The notes beneath the pieces are model-generated. The model searched no databases. It was not told the origin of the DNA and worked only from the letters and a program-made list of their open reading frames with translations. The position numbers were made by a program, and so were the translations under genes. This document shows positions 24,269-33,737 of a DNA stretch of 64,000 nt, piece by piece (within the stretch, counting starts at the first letter, position 1; each line of letters starts with the position of its first letter). The DNA comes from Marmoricola endophyticus. Its GTDB lineage: Bacteria; Actinomycetota; Actinomycetes; Propionibacteriales; Nocardioidaceae. The stretch covers positions 2,233,556 to 2,297,555 of the forward strand of contig NZ_BMKQ01000001.1 in NCBI RefSeq assembly GCF_014644415.1, given 5' to 3'.

Positions 24269-26272
24269 GTGACGATCCTCGACGACGCCCGCGAGGGCAT
24301 GGACCCCTCGATCCGACCCCAGGACGACCTGTTCGGCCACGTCAACGGCGCCTGGCTGGCCACGGTGGAGATCCCCAGCGACCGCTCCTCGTGGGGCCCG
24401 TTCGTGAGCCTGGCCGACGAGGCCGAGCAGAAGGTGCGCCAGATCGTCGAGGACTGCGCCAGCGGTGACGGTGCGCGTGTGACCGACGGCGGGATCAGCG
24501 CCGTCGACGCGCGCAAGGTCGGCGACCTGTTCGCCAGCTTCATGGACACCGACCGCGTCGAGGCGCTCGGTGCGGAGCCGGTGCGGCCGCTGCTCGAGTC
24601 CATCGACCGGGTCGCCTCCGTCGACGGGCTCGCGGCGTACCTCGGCGCGTTCGAGCGGCGCGGTCTCGGCGGGCTGTTCGGGTCGTACGTCAGCACCGAC
24701 GACAAGGACTCCGACCGCTACCTCTTCCACGTCGCGCAGGGCGGGCTCGGGCTGCCCGACGAGTCGTACTACCGCGAGGACAAGTTCGCCGAGACGCGGG
24801 CGGCGTACGTCGCGTACGTGCAGCGGATGCTGGAGCTCGCCGACGTGGCCGACGCCGAGCGGGTGGCCGCCGACGTGCTCGCGCTGGAGACCCGGATCGC
24901 CGAGGGGCACTGGGAGCGCGCGGAGACCCGCGACGTGCAGAAGACCTACAACCTGAGGAGCGCGGCGGACCTGCAGGCCGCGACGCCGTCGTTCGACTGG
25001 TCGGCGTACGTCGCCGCGCTGGGCGGGGACGAGCAGAGCCTGGCCGAGGTGATCGTGCGGCAGCCGTCGTACCTCACCCACCTGGAGTCGCTGCTCGGCG
25101 AGGTGCCGATCGAGCAGTGGCGCCAGCTGCTGGTGGTCAAGGCGCTGCGCGGCAGCGCGCCGTACCTCTCCGAGGCGTTCGTCGAGACCAACTTCGACTT
25201 CTACGGCCGCACCCTGTCCGGCACTCCCGAGATGCGCGTCCGCTGGAAGCGCGGCGTCTCCCTGGTCGAGGGCGCGCTCGGTGAGTCGGTCGGCAAGGAG
25301 TACGCCGCCCGGCACTTCCCGCCCGAGGCCAAGGCCGCGATGGACCGCCTGGTGGCCAACCTGCTCGAGGCCTACCGCCGCTCGATCGGCGAGCTGGACT
25401 GGATGGGCGAGGAGACCAAGCAGCGGGCCTACGACAAGCTGGACACCTTCAACCCGAAGATCGGCTACCCGGTGAAGTGGCGCGACTACGCCGCGCTGGA
25501 GGTCGACGCCGGAGACCTGCTCGGCAACGTGCTCGCCTCCGCGGCGTACGAGACCGACCGCGAGCTGGCGAAGATCGGCGGACCCGTCGACCGCGACGAG
25601 TGGTTCATGCTCCCGCAGACCGTCAACGCCTACTACAACCCCGGCACCAACGAGATCTGCTTCCCGGCCGGGATCCTGCAGCGGCCGTTCTTCAGCCTCG
25701 ACGCCGACCCGGCCGAGAACTACGGCGGCATCGGCGCGGTGATCGGCCACGAGGTCGGGCACGGCTTCGACGACCAGGGCGCGCAGTACGACGGTCAGGG
25801 CAACCTCAACGAGTGGTGGACGCCGGCCGACAAGGAGGCGTTCGAGGTCAAGACCACGGCGCTGGTCAGCCAGTACGACACCTTCGAGCCGCGGGCGTTG
25901 CCCGGCGAGCACGTCAACGGGCAGCTGACCGTCGGGGAGAACATCGGCGACCTGGGCGGGCTGACCATCGCGCACCTGGCGTACGCGATCTCGCTGGAGG
26001 GCACCGGTCGTACGGTCGGCGACGCCACCGGCGGGGACGGGCAGGACGCGGAGGTGACCGGTGCACAGCGGCTGTTCCTCAACTGGGCGTACGTCTGGCG
26101 CACCAAGCGCCGCAAGGAGCAAGAGCTGCAGTACCTCACCATCGACCCGCACTCACCGCCGGAGTTCCGCGCCAACATCGTGCGCAACCTCGCCGAGTTC
26201 CACGACGCGTTCGGCACCGTCGAGGGCGACGGCCTGTGGCTGGCGCCCGAGGAGCGCGTCCGGATCTGGTGA
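24269..26272 (+). CDS. M13-family (PepO/neprilysin-like) zinc endopeptidase
   Basis: A 667-aa cytosolic-type peptidase without a signal peptide. The zinc site is H494-E-V-G-H498, followed by E557 and D561 in ENIGDLGGL (ExxxD motif). The substrate-binding VNAYYNPGTNEICFPAGILQ precedes it, and a C-terminal DPHSPPEFRANIVRNL is typical of the family. Length is normal for bacterial PepO. It likely degrades small peptides. The GTG at 24269 sits 6 nt after TAGGTT, which defines the start. Third metallopeptidase in the window after the M1 and M15 genes. Confidence 0.95.
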   Translation: MTILDDAREGMDPSIRPQDDLFGHVNGAWLATVEIPSDRSSWGPFVSLADEAEQKVRQIVEDCASGDGARVTDGGISAVDARKVGDLFASFMDTDRVEALGAEPVRPLLESIDRVASVDGLAAYLGAFERRGLGGLFGSYVSTDDKDSDRYLFHVAQGGLGLPDESYYREDKFAETRAAYVAYVQRMLELADVADAERVAADVLALETRIAEGHWERAETRDVQKTYNLRSAADLQAATPSFDWSAYVAALGGDEQSLAEVIVRQPSYLTHLESLLGEVPIEQWRQLLVVKALRGSAPYLSEAFVETNFDFYGRTLSGTPEMRVRWKRGVSLVEGALGESVGKEYAARHFPPEAKAAMDRLVANLLEAYRRSIGELDWMGEETKQRAYDKLDTFNPKIGYPVKWRDYAALEVDAGDLLGNVLASAAYETDRELAKIGGPVDRDEWFMLPQTVNAYYNPGTNEICFPAGILQRPFFSLDADPAENYGGIGAVIGHEVGHGFDDQGAQYDGQGNLNEWWTPADKEAFEVKTTALVSQYDTFEPRALPGEHVNGQLTVGENIGDLGGLTIAHLAYAISLEGTGRTVGDATGGDGQDAEVTGAQRLFLNWAYVWRTKRRKEQELQYLTIDPHSPPEFRANIVRNLAEFHDAFGTVEGDGLWLAPEERVRIW

Positions 26273-26350
26273 CGGCGAGTCGCTACCGCTGGGCCCCAAC
26301 GGAATCTATGGTGAGGCGACCGTCCCACCGTCCGTGAAGGGAGCCGGCTC

Positions 26351-27562
26351 GTGCGCTCTCACCACCTCCGCGCCCTCACGGGCATGCGGTTCTTCGCCGC
26401 GCTGTGGGTGGTGCTGTACCACGTCACCCGGCACAACCAGGCGGTCCTGCAGACCAGCTTCTCCGACGTCGACCGGCTGACCAGGCCGTTGCTCGGTCAG
26501 GGCATCCACGGGGTCGACCTGTTCTTCGTCCTGTCCGGCTTCGTGCTGGCCCTGAACTACCTCGACCAGCTCGGCCCGCGTGCCGACGTACGCACCGCCG
26601 GCCGGTTCCTCTGGCTGCGGCTGGCCCGGGTGTGGCCGCTCTACGTCACCGTCCTGCTGCTCGCCGGAGCGCTGATCTGCGTCCGCGACCGGCTGTGGGA
26701 CTCGGCGCCGGCCGGTCAGGTCGACGGGTGGCGGTTCGTCCAGCAGCTGTTCCTCGTCCAGCAGTGGTTCGGCACGACGTCGTGGGCCGGCCCGGCCTGG
26801 TCGGTGTCGGCGGAGTGGCTGGCCTACCTGCTGTGTCCGCTGCTCGCGCTCGTGGTCTTCCGGTTGCAGCACCGGCTGCGGGCGCGGGCGCTGCTGGTCG
26901 GCGCCGGCGTCGCCATCTCACCGTGTGCGGTGCTGGCGCTCGCCCAGGGCAGCTTCACCGGCCCGGGTGGCTGGGCGGTGCGCGTGGTCGCCGAGTTCAC
27001 CGCGGGGATGCTGCTGTGTGCCGCCGTCTCCAGGGTCGACGTCGGCCGACGGGCGAAGCGGGTCGTCGGCCTGGTGACCGTCGCGGCGCTGATGCTGATG
27101 GTGGGCGTCTACTACGCGACGTACGAGCTGCAGGGCTCGGGCTGGGTGCGGACGCTGGTCACCGTGCTGCTGATCCCCGTGGTGATCGCCGGCCTGGCGG
27201 TCGGGACCGGACCGCTGGCGTCGTTCCTGGCGAGCCGCCCGGCGGTGCTGGGCGGGAAGGTGTCGTACGCGCTGTACCTCGTGCACTCACCGCTGCTGTA
27301 CCTCATCCGGGACACGCTGAGCGAGGGCCTGGGGATCAGGCCCGGTGCGCTGAGGATCTATCTCGAGCTGGCCTGGATCCCCGTGCTGCTCGTCGTCGCC
27401 TGGCTGGCGTGGAGGTACGTCGAGGAGCCCTCGCGGCACTTCATGCGCAGCCTGCTCCCCGACGTGGCCCCGGCGGCTGCGCGCACCGGCGAGCCGTTCG
27501 TCGTCCGCGACGTGCCGATCGACCGCGACCCGCGCGACGAGCCGGTGCACGCCGCCCGCTGA
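26351..27562 (+). CDS. Acyltransferase 3 family membrane protein (OafA-like)
   Basis: A 403-aa protein with about ten hydrophobic segments. It starts with the family pattern RALTGMRFFAALWVVLYHVTRHN, whose His is the conserved catalytic-site residue, then GVDLFFVLSGFVLALNYL with the second conserved region. A YALYLVHSPLLYLIR helix lies near the C-terminus. It is expected to move acyl groups onto cell-surface sugars or lipids. The GTG at 26351 has GAAGGGAG about 7 nt upstream. A short hairpin (27559-27575) spans both stop codons at its convergent end with the efflux pump. Confidence 0.92.
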   Translation: MRSHHLRALTGMRFFAALWVVLYHVTRHNQAVLQTSFSDVDRLTRPLLGQGIHGVDLFFVLSGFVLALNYLDQLGPRADVRTAGRFLWLRLARVWPLYVTVLLLAGALICVRDRLWDSAPAGQVDGWRFVQQLFLVQQWFGTTSWAGPAWSVSAEWLAYLLCPLLALVVFRLQHRLRARALLVGAGVAISPCAVLALAQGSFTGPGGWAVRVVAEFTAGMLLCAAVSRVDVGRRAKRVVGLVTVAALMLMVGVYYATYELQGSGWVRTLVTVLLIPVVIAGLAVGTGPLASFLASRPAVLGGKVSYALYLVHSPLLYLIRDTLSEGLGIRPGALRIYLELAWIPVLLVVAWLAWRYVEEPSRHFMRSLLPDVAPAAARTGEPFVVRDVPIDRDPRDEPVHAAR

Positions 27563-27575
27563 CCGAAGGGGTCAG
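27559..27575. terminator. Short hairpin over two convergent stop codons
   Basis: CTGACC-GAAGG-GGTCAG forms a 6-bp stem that contains the TGA of the acyltransferase and the complement of the TGA of the efflux pump. It could act as a small bidirectional terminator. No T-tract is present, so support is modest. Confidence 0.35.
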
Positions 27576-29158
27576 TGGCCCACCATCACCGGCGCAGGGG
27601 TCTCGGAGTCGGCGGCCACCTTGCGGCGCGGGAGGAACCACGCCGGGATCAGGCAGAGCGCGACGAGGATCGTGGCGACGACGTAGACGCTGCCGAACGC
27701 GCCGGCCAGGTCGGAGAGCGCCTGGCCCGGGAGGGCCCGGAGATCGGCCTGGTCGAGCCCGAAGCGCTGCATCACCGCGGCGATCGCCTCCTGGCTCTTG
27801 CCGGCGGCCTGCAGCGCTCCGCTGGCCGAGATGGCGTCGGAGCCCTTGATCCCGTTGGTGAGGAGCACCGAGAAGACGGCGGTGCCGATCGAGGCGGCCA
27901 CCTGCTGGGTGATGTTGAGCAGCGTCGAGCCGCGCGCGGTCGTGTGCTCGTTCAAGGTGGCGAGGGCCGAGCTCATGATCGGCATCATCGTGGAGCCCAT
28001 CCCGAGGCCCATCACGAACAGGGCGGCCAGGAGGTAGGTGTAGGAGGTGTCCACGCCGACCTGGGTGAACATGCCCATCCCGACCACGATGGTGGCGATG
28101 CCGGCGAGGACCACCTTGCCCGGGCCGGTCCGGTCGGCCAGGATCCCGGCGATCGGCATCGTGATCATCGCGCCGAGGCCCTGGGGAGCGAGCAGGATGC
28201 CGGCGTGGAGGGCGTCCTCGCCCCGCACCTGCTGGAAGTAGAGCGGGAACAGCAGGCTCGCACCGAAGAAGGCGATCGCGAAGAGCATCATCGCGATCAC
28301 GGCCACGGTGAGGTGGCGGTTGCGGAACAGGTGCAGGTCGATCAGCGGGTGCGCCGTCCGGCCACTCAGCGCCCAGCCGACGAAGCCGACGATCAGCACG
28401 AGGCCGAGGATCGCCGTGACCAGCACCCGTGCGGACCACACGGTGCCCTCCTCGGGGATCGAGGAGACGCCGAACAGGAACAGCGCGAGGCCGGGGGAGA
28501 GCAGCAGCAGGCCGCGCCAGTCGAGGGTCTCGGACGGCGCGACGTTGTCCTTGGGCAGCACGACCTGGGCGTAGACCAGCGCCACGACGCCGATCGGGAG
28601 GTTGATGAGGAAGATCCAGTGCCAGCTGGCGATGTCGATCAGCCAGCCGCCGAGGATCGGACCGAAGATCGGGCCGAGCAGCATCGGGATGCCGAGCACG
28701 GCCATCACGCGGCCGACCCGCTCGGGCCCGGCGGCGCGGGTCAGGATCGTCATGCCCAGCGGCATCAGCATGCCGCCGCCCAGGCCCTGGACGACCCGGA
28801 AGGTGACCAGCAGCGGGAGGCTGGGCGCCAGCGCGCACAGCAGCGAGCCGAGCGCGAACAGCGTCACCGCCATCAGGTAGAGCCGCTTGGTGCCGAACCG
28901 GTCCGCCGCCCAGCCGGTCAGCGGGATCACCGACGCCAGCGCCAGGGTGTACGCGGTGGCGGTCCACGCGACGTTGGCCTGGGTGGTGTCGAAGACCCGC
29001 TGGAAGGTCTGCTGCGCGACCGAGACGACGGTGATGTCGAGGATCGACATGATGGCGCCGAGCACCACCACGCCGGCGATCATCAGGGTCTGGCGGTCGA
29101 GCTTGTCGCTGGACCCGTCGGGCGTCGCCGGGGTCGGGGCATCGGTCTGGAGTGTCAC
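27572..29158 (-). CDS. DHA2-type MFS multidrug efflux transporter (EmrB/QacA-like)
   Basis: A 528-aa, 14-helix MFS protein. TM1 carries LDITVVSVAQQTF (motif D1-like), followed by LTGWAADRFGTKRLYL (motif A) and LGGGMLMPLGMTILTRAAGPERVGRVMA. It starts at GTG 29158, where TACGAT lies 6 nt upstream. A longer reading adds 19 unlike residues. It probably exports drugs or metabolites by proton antiport. The TetR regulator lies directly upstream on the same strand, with 93 bp between, and might also control this pump. Confidence 0.95.
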   Translation of the reverse strand: MTLQTDAPTPATPDGSSDKLDRQTLMIAGVVVLGAIMSILDITVVSVAQQTFQRVFDTTQANVAWTATAYTLALASVIPLTGWAADRFGTKRLYLMAVTLFALGSLLCALAPSLPLLVTFRVVQGLGGGMLMPLGMTILTRAAGPERVGRVMAVLGIPMLLGPIFGPILGGWLIDIASWHWIFLINLPIGVVALVYAQVVLPKDNVAPSETLDWRGLLLLSPGLALFLFGVSSIPEEGTVWSARVLVTAILGLVLIVGFVGWALSGRTAHPLIDLHLFRNRHLTVAVIAMMLFAIAFFGASLLFPLYFQQVRGEDALHAGILLAPQGLGAMITMPIAGILADRTGPGKVVLAGIATIVVGMGMFTQVGVDTSYTYLLAALFVMGLGMGSTMMPIMSSALATLNEHTTARGSTLLNITQQVAASIGTAVFSVLLTNGIKGSDAISASGALQAAGKSQEAIAAVMQRFGLDQADLRALPGQALSDLAGAFGSVYVVATILVALCLIPAWFLPRRKVAADSETPAPVMVGH

Positions 29159-29251
29159 GTTCTGATCGTATGGACGGGGCCCGACAGTTCGCCAGGAGAA
29201 TGTGCAGACCATCACGTGAGGTTGCTCGCAGCAACCGACGGGCCGCCCGGG

Positions 29252-29800
29252 TCAGGCCAGCAGCGCGGCGCGCGCCATGTCCTCGAGCAGCGGCTGCATC
29301 CGCCCGCGCGCCAGCAGCGCGCTGTGCGGCGTGGAGTTGATCAGCCCGAAGCCGGCGTGGACCCGGGCGCGCGCCGTCTCGGGCGGGAGGTCGGGTCGCA
29401 GCGCACGCAGCACCTCGACCCAGACGCCGACGTACTCGCGCTGCAGACCGCGTACGCGCTCCCGGGCCGCGTCGGGCAGCGAGCACCAGTCGCGGTCCTG
29501 GACGACGATCAGCTCGGGGTGCTCGAGGGCGAAGGAGACGTGCCAGCCGAGCAGCGCCTCGAGGCTGCTGGTCGGGCCGTCGGCCGCGGTGACCCGCTCG
29601 CGACCGACGCCGAGCAGCTGCTCGGAGATGCCGACCAGCATCTCCGCCAGGAGGGCGTCCTTGCCGTCGAAGTGCTTGTAGAGCGCCGGCCCCGAGATGC
29701 CGCACGCGGCGCCGATGTCGGCGATCGAGACCCCGTGGAAACCACGCCGTGCGAACAGGCCCGCAGCAGTGGCCAGGATCTGCTCACGCCGGTCGCTCAC
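29252..29800 (-). CDS. TetR-family transcriptional regulator
   Basis: A 182-aa repressor. The HTH domain is [20 protein letters not shown] then [19 protein letters not shown] (recognition helix GPALYKHF). The C-terminal half matches the TetR branch that accompanies acyl-CoA carboxylase and branched-chain acid genes in actinobacteria (for example, regulators near accD1/fadE in Mycobacterium). The GTG at 29800 follows TACTGT at 7 nt. The divergent carboxylase gene starts 62 bp away, with a palindrome between, so it likely represses that operon and itself, probably in response to an acyl-CoA. Confidence 0.92.
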   Translation of the reverse strand: MSDRREQILATAAGLFARRGFHGVSIADIGAACGISGPALYKHFDGKDALLAEMLVGISEQLLGVGRERVTAADGPTSSLEALLGWHVSFALEHPELIVVQDRDWCSLPDAARERVRGLQREYVGVWVEVLRALRPDLPPETARARVHAGFGLINSTPHSALLARGRMQPLLEDMARAALLA

Positions 29801-29835
29801 CAGCGGAACAGTAGCGAGCGGACGGCCCGCCTCGT

Positions 29836-29853
29836 GGTTAATGACTGCTAACC
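29836..29853. promoter_or_regulatory. Putative TetR operator between regulator and carboxylase
   Basis: GGTTA-N8-TAACC is an inverted repeat in the 61 bp between the divergent TetR and carboxylase starts. Its right arm overlaps TAACCT (29849-29854), the -10 of the carboxylase gene. A repressor bound here would block that promoter. The assignment to the adjacent TetR is inferred from position. Confidence 0.55.
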
Positions 29854-29861
29854 TGCGAGGC

Positions 29862-31427
29862 GTGGACATGAGGGAGCTGGTCGAGGACCTCCGGGCGCGC
29901 CTCGAGACGGTGCGGCAGGGCGGCTCGGAGTCGTCGCGCCGTCGGCACGTCGAGCGCGGCAAGCTGCTGGCGCGCGAGCGCGTGGACCGGCTGCTCGACC
30001 CGGGCAGCCCGTTCCTGGAGCTGGGTGCGCTGGCCGCCACCGGGATGTACGGCGACCCGGAGGCGGGCGACGCCGTCCCCTCCGCCGGGATCGTCACCGG
30101 CATCGGCTCCGTCCACGGGCGGCTGTGCGTGGTCGTGGCCAACGACGCGACCGTCAAGGGCGGCACGTACTACCCGATGACGGTCAAGAAGCACCTGCGC
30201 GCGCAGGAGGTCGCCCGGGAGAACCGGCTGCCGTGCGTCTACCTCGTCGACTCCGGCGGCGCGTTCCTGCCGTTGCAGGACGAGGTGTTCCCCGACCGCG
30301 AGCACTTCGGCCGGATCTTCTTCAACCAGGCGAACCTGTCTGCGCAGCGCATCCCCCAGCTCGCCGCGGTGATGGGCTCGTGCACGGCAGGGGGCGCGTA
30401 CGTCCCCGCGATGTCCGACGAGACCGTCATCGTCAAGGAGCAGGGCACGATCTTCCTCGGCGGCCCACCGCTGGTGAAGGCCGCGACCGGTGAGGTCGTC
30501 AGCGCCGAGGACCTCGGCGGCGGTGAGGTCCACGCGCGGAGGTCGGGCGTCGTCGACCACCTGGCCGACGACGACGACCACGCGCTGGCGATCCTGCGCT
30601 CGGTGGTCGACACGCTCCCTCCGGTGCCCGCACCGGCGTGGGAGGTGCGCGAGCCGGTGGAGCCGCGCGAGGACCCCGCCGGTCTGTACGACGTCGTCCC
30701 CGCCGACCCGCGCACGCCGTACGACGTGCGCGAGGTGATCAGCCGCGTCGTCGACGACAGCCGCTTCCACGAGTTCAAGCCGCTCTACGCCGAGACGCTC
30801 GTGACCGGCTTCGCCCACGTGTGGGGCCACCCGGTCGGCATCGTGGCGAACAACGGGATCCTCTTCGGGGAGTCGGCCCGCAAGGGTGCGCACTTCGTCG
30901 AGCTGTGCAACCAGCGCGGCATCCCGCTGGTGTTCCTGCAGAACATCTCCGGCTTCATGGTCGGGCGGGAGTACGAGAACGGCGGCATCGCGCGCGACGG
31001 CGCCAAGCTGGTCACCGCCGTGGCCTGCTCGACGGTCCCGAAGCTGACCGTGGTGATCGGTGGGTCGTACGGCGCCGGCAACTACGGCATGTGCGGGCGG
31101 GCGTACGACCCGAGGTTCCTGTGGATGTGGCCCAACGCGCGGATCTCCGTGATGGGTGGCGAGCAGGCCGCGTCGGTGCTGGCGACCGTGCGCCGCGACG
31201 GGCTCGAGGCCCGGGGCGAGGAGTGGTCGGCCGAGGCCGAGGAGGAGTTCAAGGCCCCGATCCGGGAGCAGTACGAGGCCCAGGGCTCGCCGTACTACTC
31301 CACCGCGAGGCTCTGGGACGACGGCGTCATCGACCCCGTCGACACCCGCCGGGTCCTCGGCATGTCGCTCGCGGCCTGCGCCGGCGCGCCGGTGGCGGAC
31401 CCGTCCTACGGCGTCTTCAGGATGTGA
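29862..31427 (+). CDS. Acyl-CoA carboxylase beta subunit (probable methylcrotonyl-CoA carboxylase)
   Basis: A 521-aa carboxyltransferase with the acyl-CoA-site region [20 protein letters not shown] and [17 protein letters not shown], and the C-terminal carboxybiotin region ([40 protein letters not shown]). These pieces match the MccB/AccD1 branch rather than propionyl-CoA carboxylase. Together with the alpha subunit and HMG-CoA lyase it forms a leucine-degradation set. The GTG at 29862 is 7 nt after TAACCT. ATG 29868 is two codons on. An acyl-CoA dehydrogenase, usual in such operons, is missing here. The specific substrate remains inferred. Confidence 0.93.
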   Translation: MDMRELVEDLRARLETVRQGGSESSRRRHVERGKLLARERVDRLLDPGSPFLELGALAATGMYGDPEAGDAVPSAGIVTGIGSVHGRLCVVVANDATVKGGTYYPMTVKKHLRAQEVARENRLPCVYLVDSGGAFLPLQDEVFPDREHFGRIFFNQANLSAQRIPQLAAVMGSCTAGGAYVPAMSDETVIVKEQGTIFLGGPPLVKAATGEVVSAEDLGGGEVHARRSGVVDHLADDDDHALAILRSVVDTLPPVPAPAWEVREPVEPREDPAGLYDVVPADPRTPYDVREVISRVVDDSRFHEFKPLYAETLVTGFAHVWGHPVGIVANNGILFGESARKGAHFVELCNQRGIPLVFLQNISGFMVGREYENGGIARDGAKLVTAVACSTVPKLTVVIGGSYGAGNYGMCGRAYDPRFLWMWPNARISVMGGEQAASVLATVRRDGLEARGEEWSAEAEEEFKAPIREQYEAQGSPYYSTARLWDDGVIDPVDTRRVLGMSLAACAGAPVADPSYGVFRM

Positions 31428-31560
31428 CGGCCCAGTGACGTCCGAGGTACGAGGACGGCACGTGGGGCCGTCAGGTCGAGCAAGGCCCGCGAGCGACGAA
31501 GGAGCGCGCGACGGCCGGGTCGAGACCAGCCCACGAGGTGCGGGCGCCCGTAACGATCGC

Positions 31561-31832
31561 TGGTCTCGACAGGCTCGACCTCCGTGGTTGCGGTCGCTGG
31601 TCTCGACAGGCTCGACCTCCGTGGTCGCGGTCGCTGGTCTCGACAAGGTCGACCTCCGGGGGTCGCGGTCGGTGGTCTCGACGTCCTCGCTCGCAGGGCT
31701 CGCTCGGGCTCGACCACCTTCGACGTCCTCGCTCGCAGGGCTCGCTCGGGCTCGACCACCGACGGTGTCCTCGCTCGGGCTCGACCACCCGCGGGTGGTC
31801 GAGCAGCGAGCGCCAGCGAGCGCGTCGAGACC
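31561..31832. repeat. Tandem and inverted REP-like repeat array inside the carboxylase operon
   Basis: The 453-bp gap between beta and alpha subunits holds units beginning TGGTCTCGAC at 31561, 31598 and 31635 (37-bp period) and a diverged one at 31673. Two 42-bp units beginning ACGTCCTCGCTCGCAGGGCT follow at 31681 and 31723, with a partial third near 31765. A 37-bp palindrome at 31796-31832 is nearly identical (35/37) to the element at 8786-8822, in inverted orientation. All share the GGTCTCGAC...GCTCGACC core. No credible gene lies in it. The flanks 31428-31560 and 31833-31880 hold no gene. Confidence 0.85.
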
Positions 31833-31880
31833 CGGTGACGGACGGGCGAGCGTGACCACCGACGAGATCCAGGAGAGACG

Positions 31881-33737
31881 ATGGACAGACTGCTGATCGC
31901 CAACCGCGGCGAGATCGCGCTGCGGGTGGCGCGGACGGCCGAGCGGCTGGGCATCGACGCGGTGATGATCCACACCGCGGCCGACGAGCACGCTCCGCAC
32001 GCCGGGGCCTCGGAGTACGTCGCGGAGGTGTCGTCGTACCTCGACATCGACGCCGTCGTCGACGCAGCCGTGCGCAGCGAGGCGGACGCGGTGCACCCGG
32101 GCTACGGGTTCCTCTCCGAGCGGGCGGCGTTCGCCTCGGCCCTGGAGGCCGCCGGCATCACCCTGGTCGGACCCAGCGCGGCCGTGATGGACGCGATGGG
32201 GCGCAAGGACGCTGCCCGCGAGATCGCCGTCGCGGCAGGTGTGCCGGTGGTGCCGTCGTACTCGCTGAGCCAAGCCACCGCGGACCCGTCCGCGCTTTCT
32301 TACCCGGTGCTGGTCAAGGCCGCGGCCGGTGGCGGCGGCAAGGGCATGCGGACCGTCCGCTCGGCCGCCGACCTCGCCGAGGCCGTCGAGGCCGCCAAGC
32401 GCGAGGCGCGCTCGGCGTTCGGCGACGACGCGATGCTGATCGAGAAGTACGTCGAGCACGGCCGCCACGTCGAGGTGCAGGTGATGGGCGACGCCCACGG
32501 CACGGTGCTGCACCTGTGGCACCGCGACTGCTCCGCCCAGCGGCGGCACCAGAAGGTGGTCGAGGAGGCCCCGGCGCCGGACCTGCCGCCCGGTGTCGAG
32601 GACACGGTGCTGACCTCGGCGGTCGCGCTCGCCCAGCAGGTCGGCTACACCGGCGCGGGGACCGTGGAGTTCCTGCTGGACACCGACACCGGGGAGGTCT
32701 ACTTCCTGGAGATGAACACCCGCCTCCAGGTCGAGCACCCGGTCACGGAGGCGATCACGGGCCTCGACCTCGTCGAGCTGCAGCTGCGGGTCGCCGACGG
32801 TGAGCCGATCGGCCTCACCCAGGAGGACGTGCGCTGCGAGGGCCACGCGATGGAGGCCCGGGTGTACGCCGAGGACGCCTGGCACGGCTTCCTCCCGCAG
32901 GCCGGCACCGCGACGGTGGTCCGCTGGCCCGGGGGCGTGCGCGTCGACCACGCGCTCGGGTCCGGGCAGGAGGTCAGCACCGGGTTCGACCCGATGCTGG
33001 GCAAGGTCGTGGCGCACGCCGACGACCGTGAGCAGGCCCGCGACCTGCTCGTCCAGGCGCTGGACCGCACCGCCATCCTCGGGCTGACCACCAACACCGG
33101 GTTCCTCCGCGCCCTGGTGGACTCGCCCGAGTTCGCCGCCGGGCCGGTCGACACCGCCTGGCTGGACACCTCGCCGCTGACGGCTCCCGACGACTCGGGC
33201 GCCCGCGCGCTGGCGGGGGTGGTGCTCGACCAGGAGCTCCGGTCGGCACCTGCTGCCCCCTGGCAGCCGGACGGCTTCCGGCTCGGTGGGCCGCGCGGCC
33301 CGCTGGTGGAGGACGGGCGGGTGCTGGAGTTCTCCGGGTGGGTCGCCGCCCCGGGAGCGCCGGACGCCGACGGGCTCGTCCGCACCGGGATCCTCGGCGT
33401 CGGTGACGGTGTCGTGCAGCGCACCCGCAGCGGCACCGAGGTGGTCGTGTCCGGCCAGCGCTTCCTGCTCGACCGGGCCGACCCGTTCCGTCGCACGACG
33501 ACCGCGGGCGACGGCACCCTGACCGCCCCGATGCCGGGCACGGTGCTCGCGGTCTCGGTCGCCGAGGGGGACACCGTCGAGGAGGGGCAGACGCTCGGGG
33601 TGCTGGAGGCGATGAAGATGGAGGTCGCGCTGAAGGCGGCGTACGCCGGAACGGTCGCCGAGGTCGGCGCCGCCGCCGGGGAGCAGGTCGCCCTGGGCGC
33701 GGTGCTGTTCGTGGTGGAGGAGGCCGAGCATGCGTGA
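31881..33737 (+). CDS. Acyl-CoA carboxylase biotinylated alpha subunit (BC-BCCP)
   Basis: A 618-aa protein. The biotin carboxylase part (about 1-445) has HPGYGFLSERA, the ATP-grasp KAAAGGGGKGMR loop, and EMNTRLQVEHPVTE. A linker follows, then a biotinyl domain at the C-terminus with biotin Lys K579 in LEAMKMEV. It carboxylates biotin with ATP and bicarbonate for the beta subunit upstream. AGGAG lies 7 nt before the ATG at 31881. It is separated from the beta gene by a repeat array but overlaps the HMG-CoA lyase gene by 8 nt. Confidence 0.95.
   Translation: MDRLLIANRGEIALRVARTAERLGIDAVMIHTAADEHAPHAGASEYVAEVSSYLDIDAVVDAAVRSEADAVHPGYGFLSERAAFASALEAAGITLVGPSAAVMDAMGRKDAAREIAVAAGVPVVPSYSLSQATADPSALSYPVLVKAAAGGGGKGMRTVRSAADLAEAVEAAKREARSAFGDDAMLIEKYVEHGRHVEVQVMGDAHGTVLHLWHRDCSAQRRHQKVVEEAPAPDLPPGVEDTVLTSAVALAQQVGYTGAGTVEFLLDTDTGEVYFLEMNTRLQVEHPVTEAITGLDLVELQLRVADGEPIGLTQEDVRCEGHAMEARVYAEDAWHGFLPQAGTATVVRWPGGVRVDHALGSGQEVSTGFDPMLGKVVAHADDREQARDLLVQALDRTAILGLTTNTGFLRALVDSPEFAAGPVDTAWLDTSPLTAPDDSGARALAGVVLDQELRSAPAAPWQPDGFRLGGPRGPLVEDGRVLEFSGWVAAPGAPDADGLVRTGILGVGDGVVQRTRSGTEVVVSGQRFLLDRADPFRRTTTAGDGTLTAPMPGTVLAVSVAEGDTVEEGQTLGVLEAMKMEVALKAAYAGTVAEVGAAAGEQVALGAVLFVVEEAEHA

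Noticed and set aside
31561-31760. CRISPR array (regular 37-bp periodicity)
   Set aside because: The units abut or share their full length, with no unique spacers of constant size, and no cas genes lie near. It is a tandem REP-like array.
31471-31833. Short frames with repeated peptides such as VEPERALRARTS in the carboxylase gap
   Set aside because: The repetition is that of the DNA repeats. The frames lack ribosome sites and match no family.
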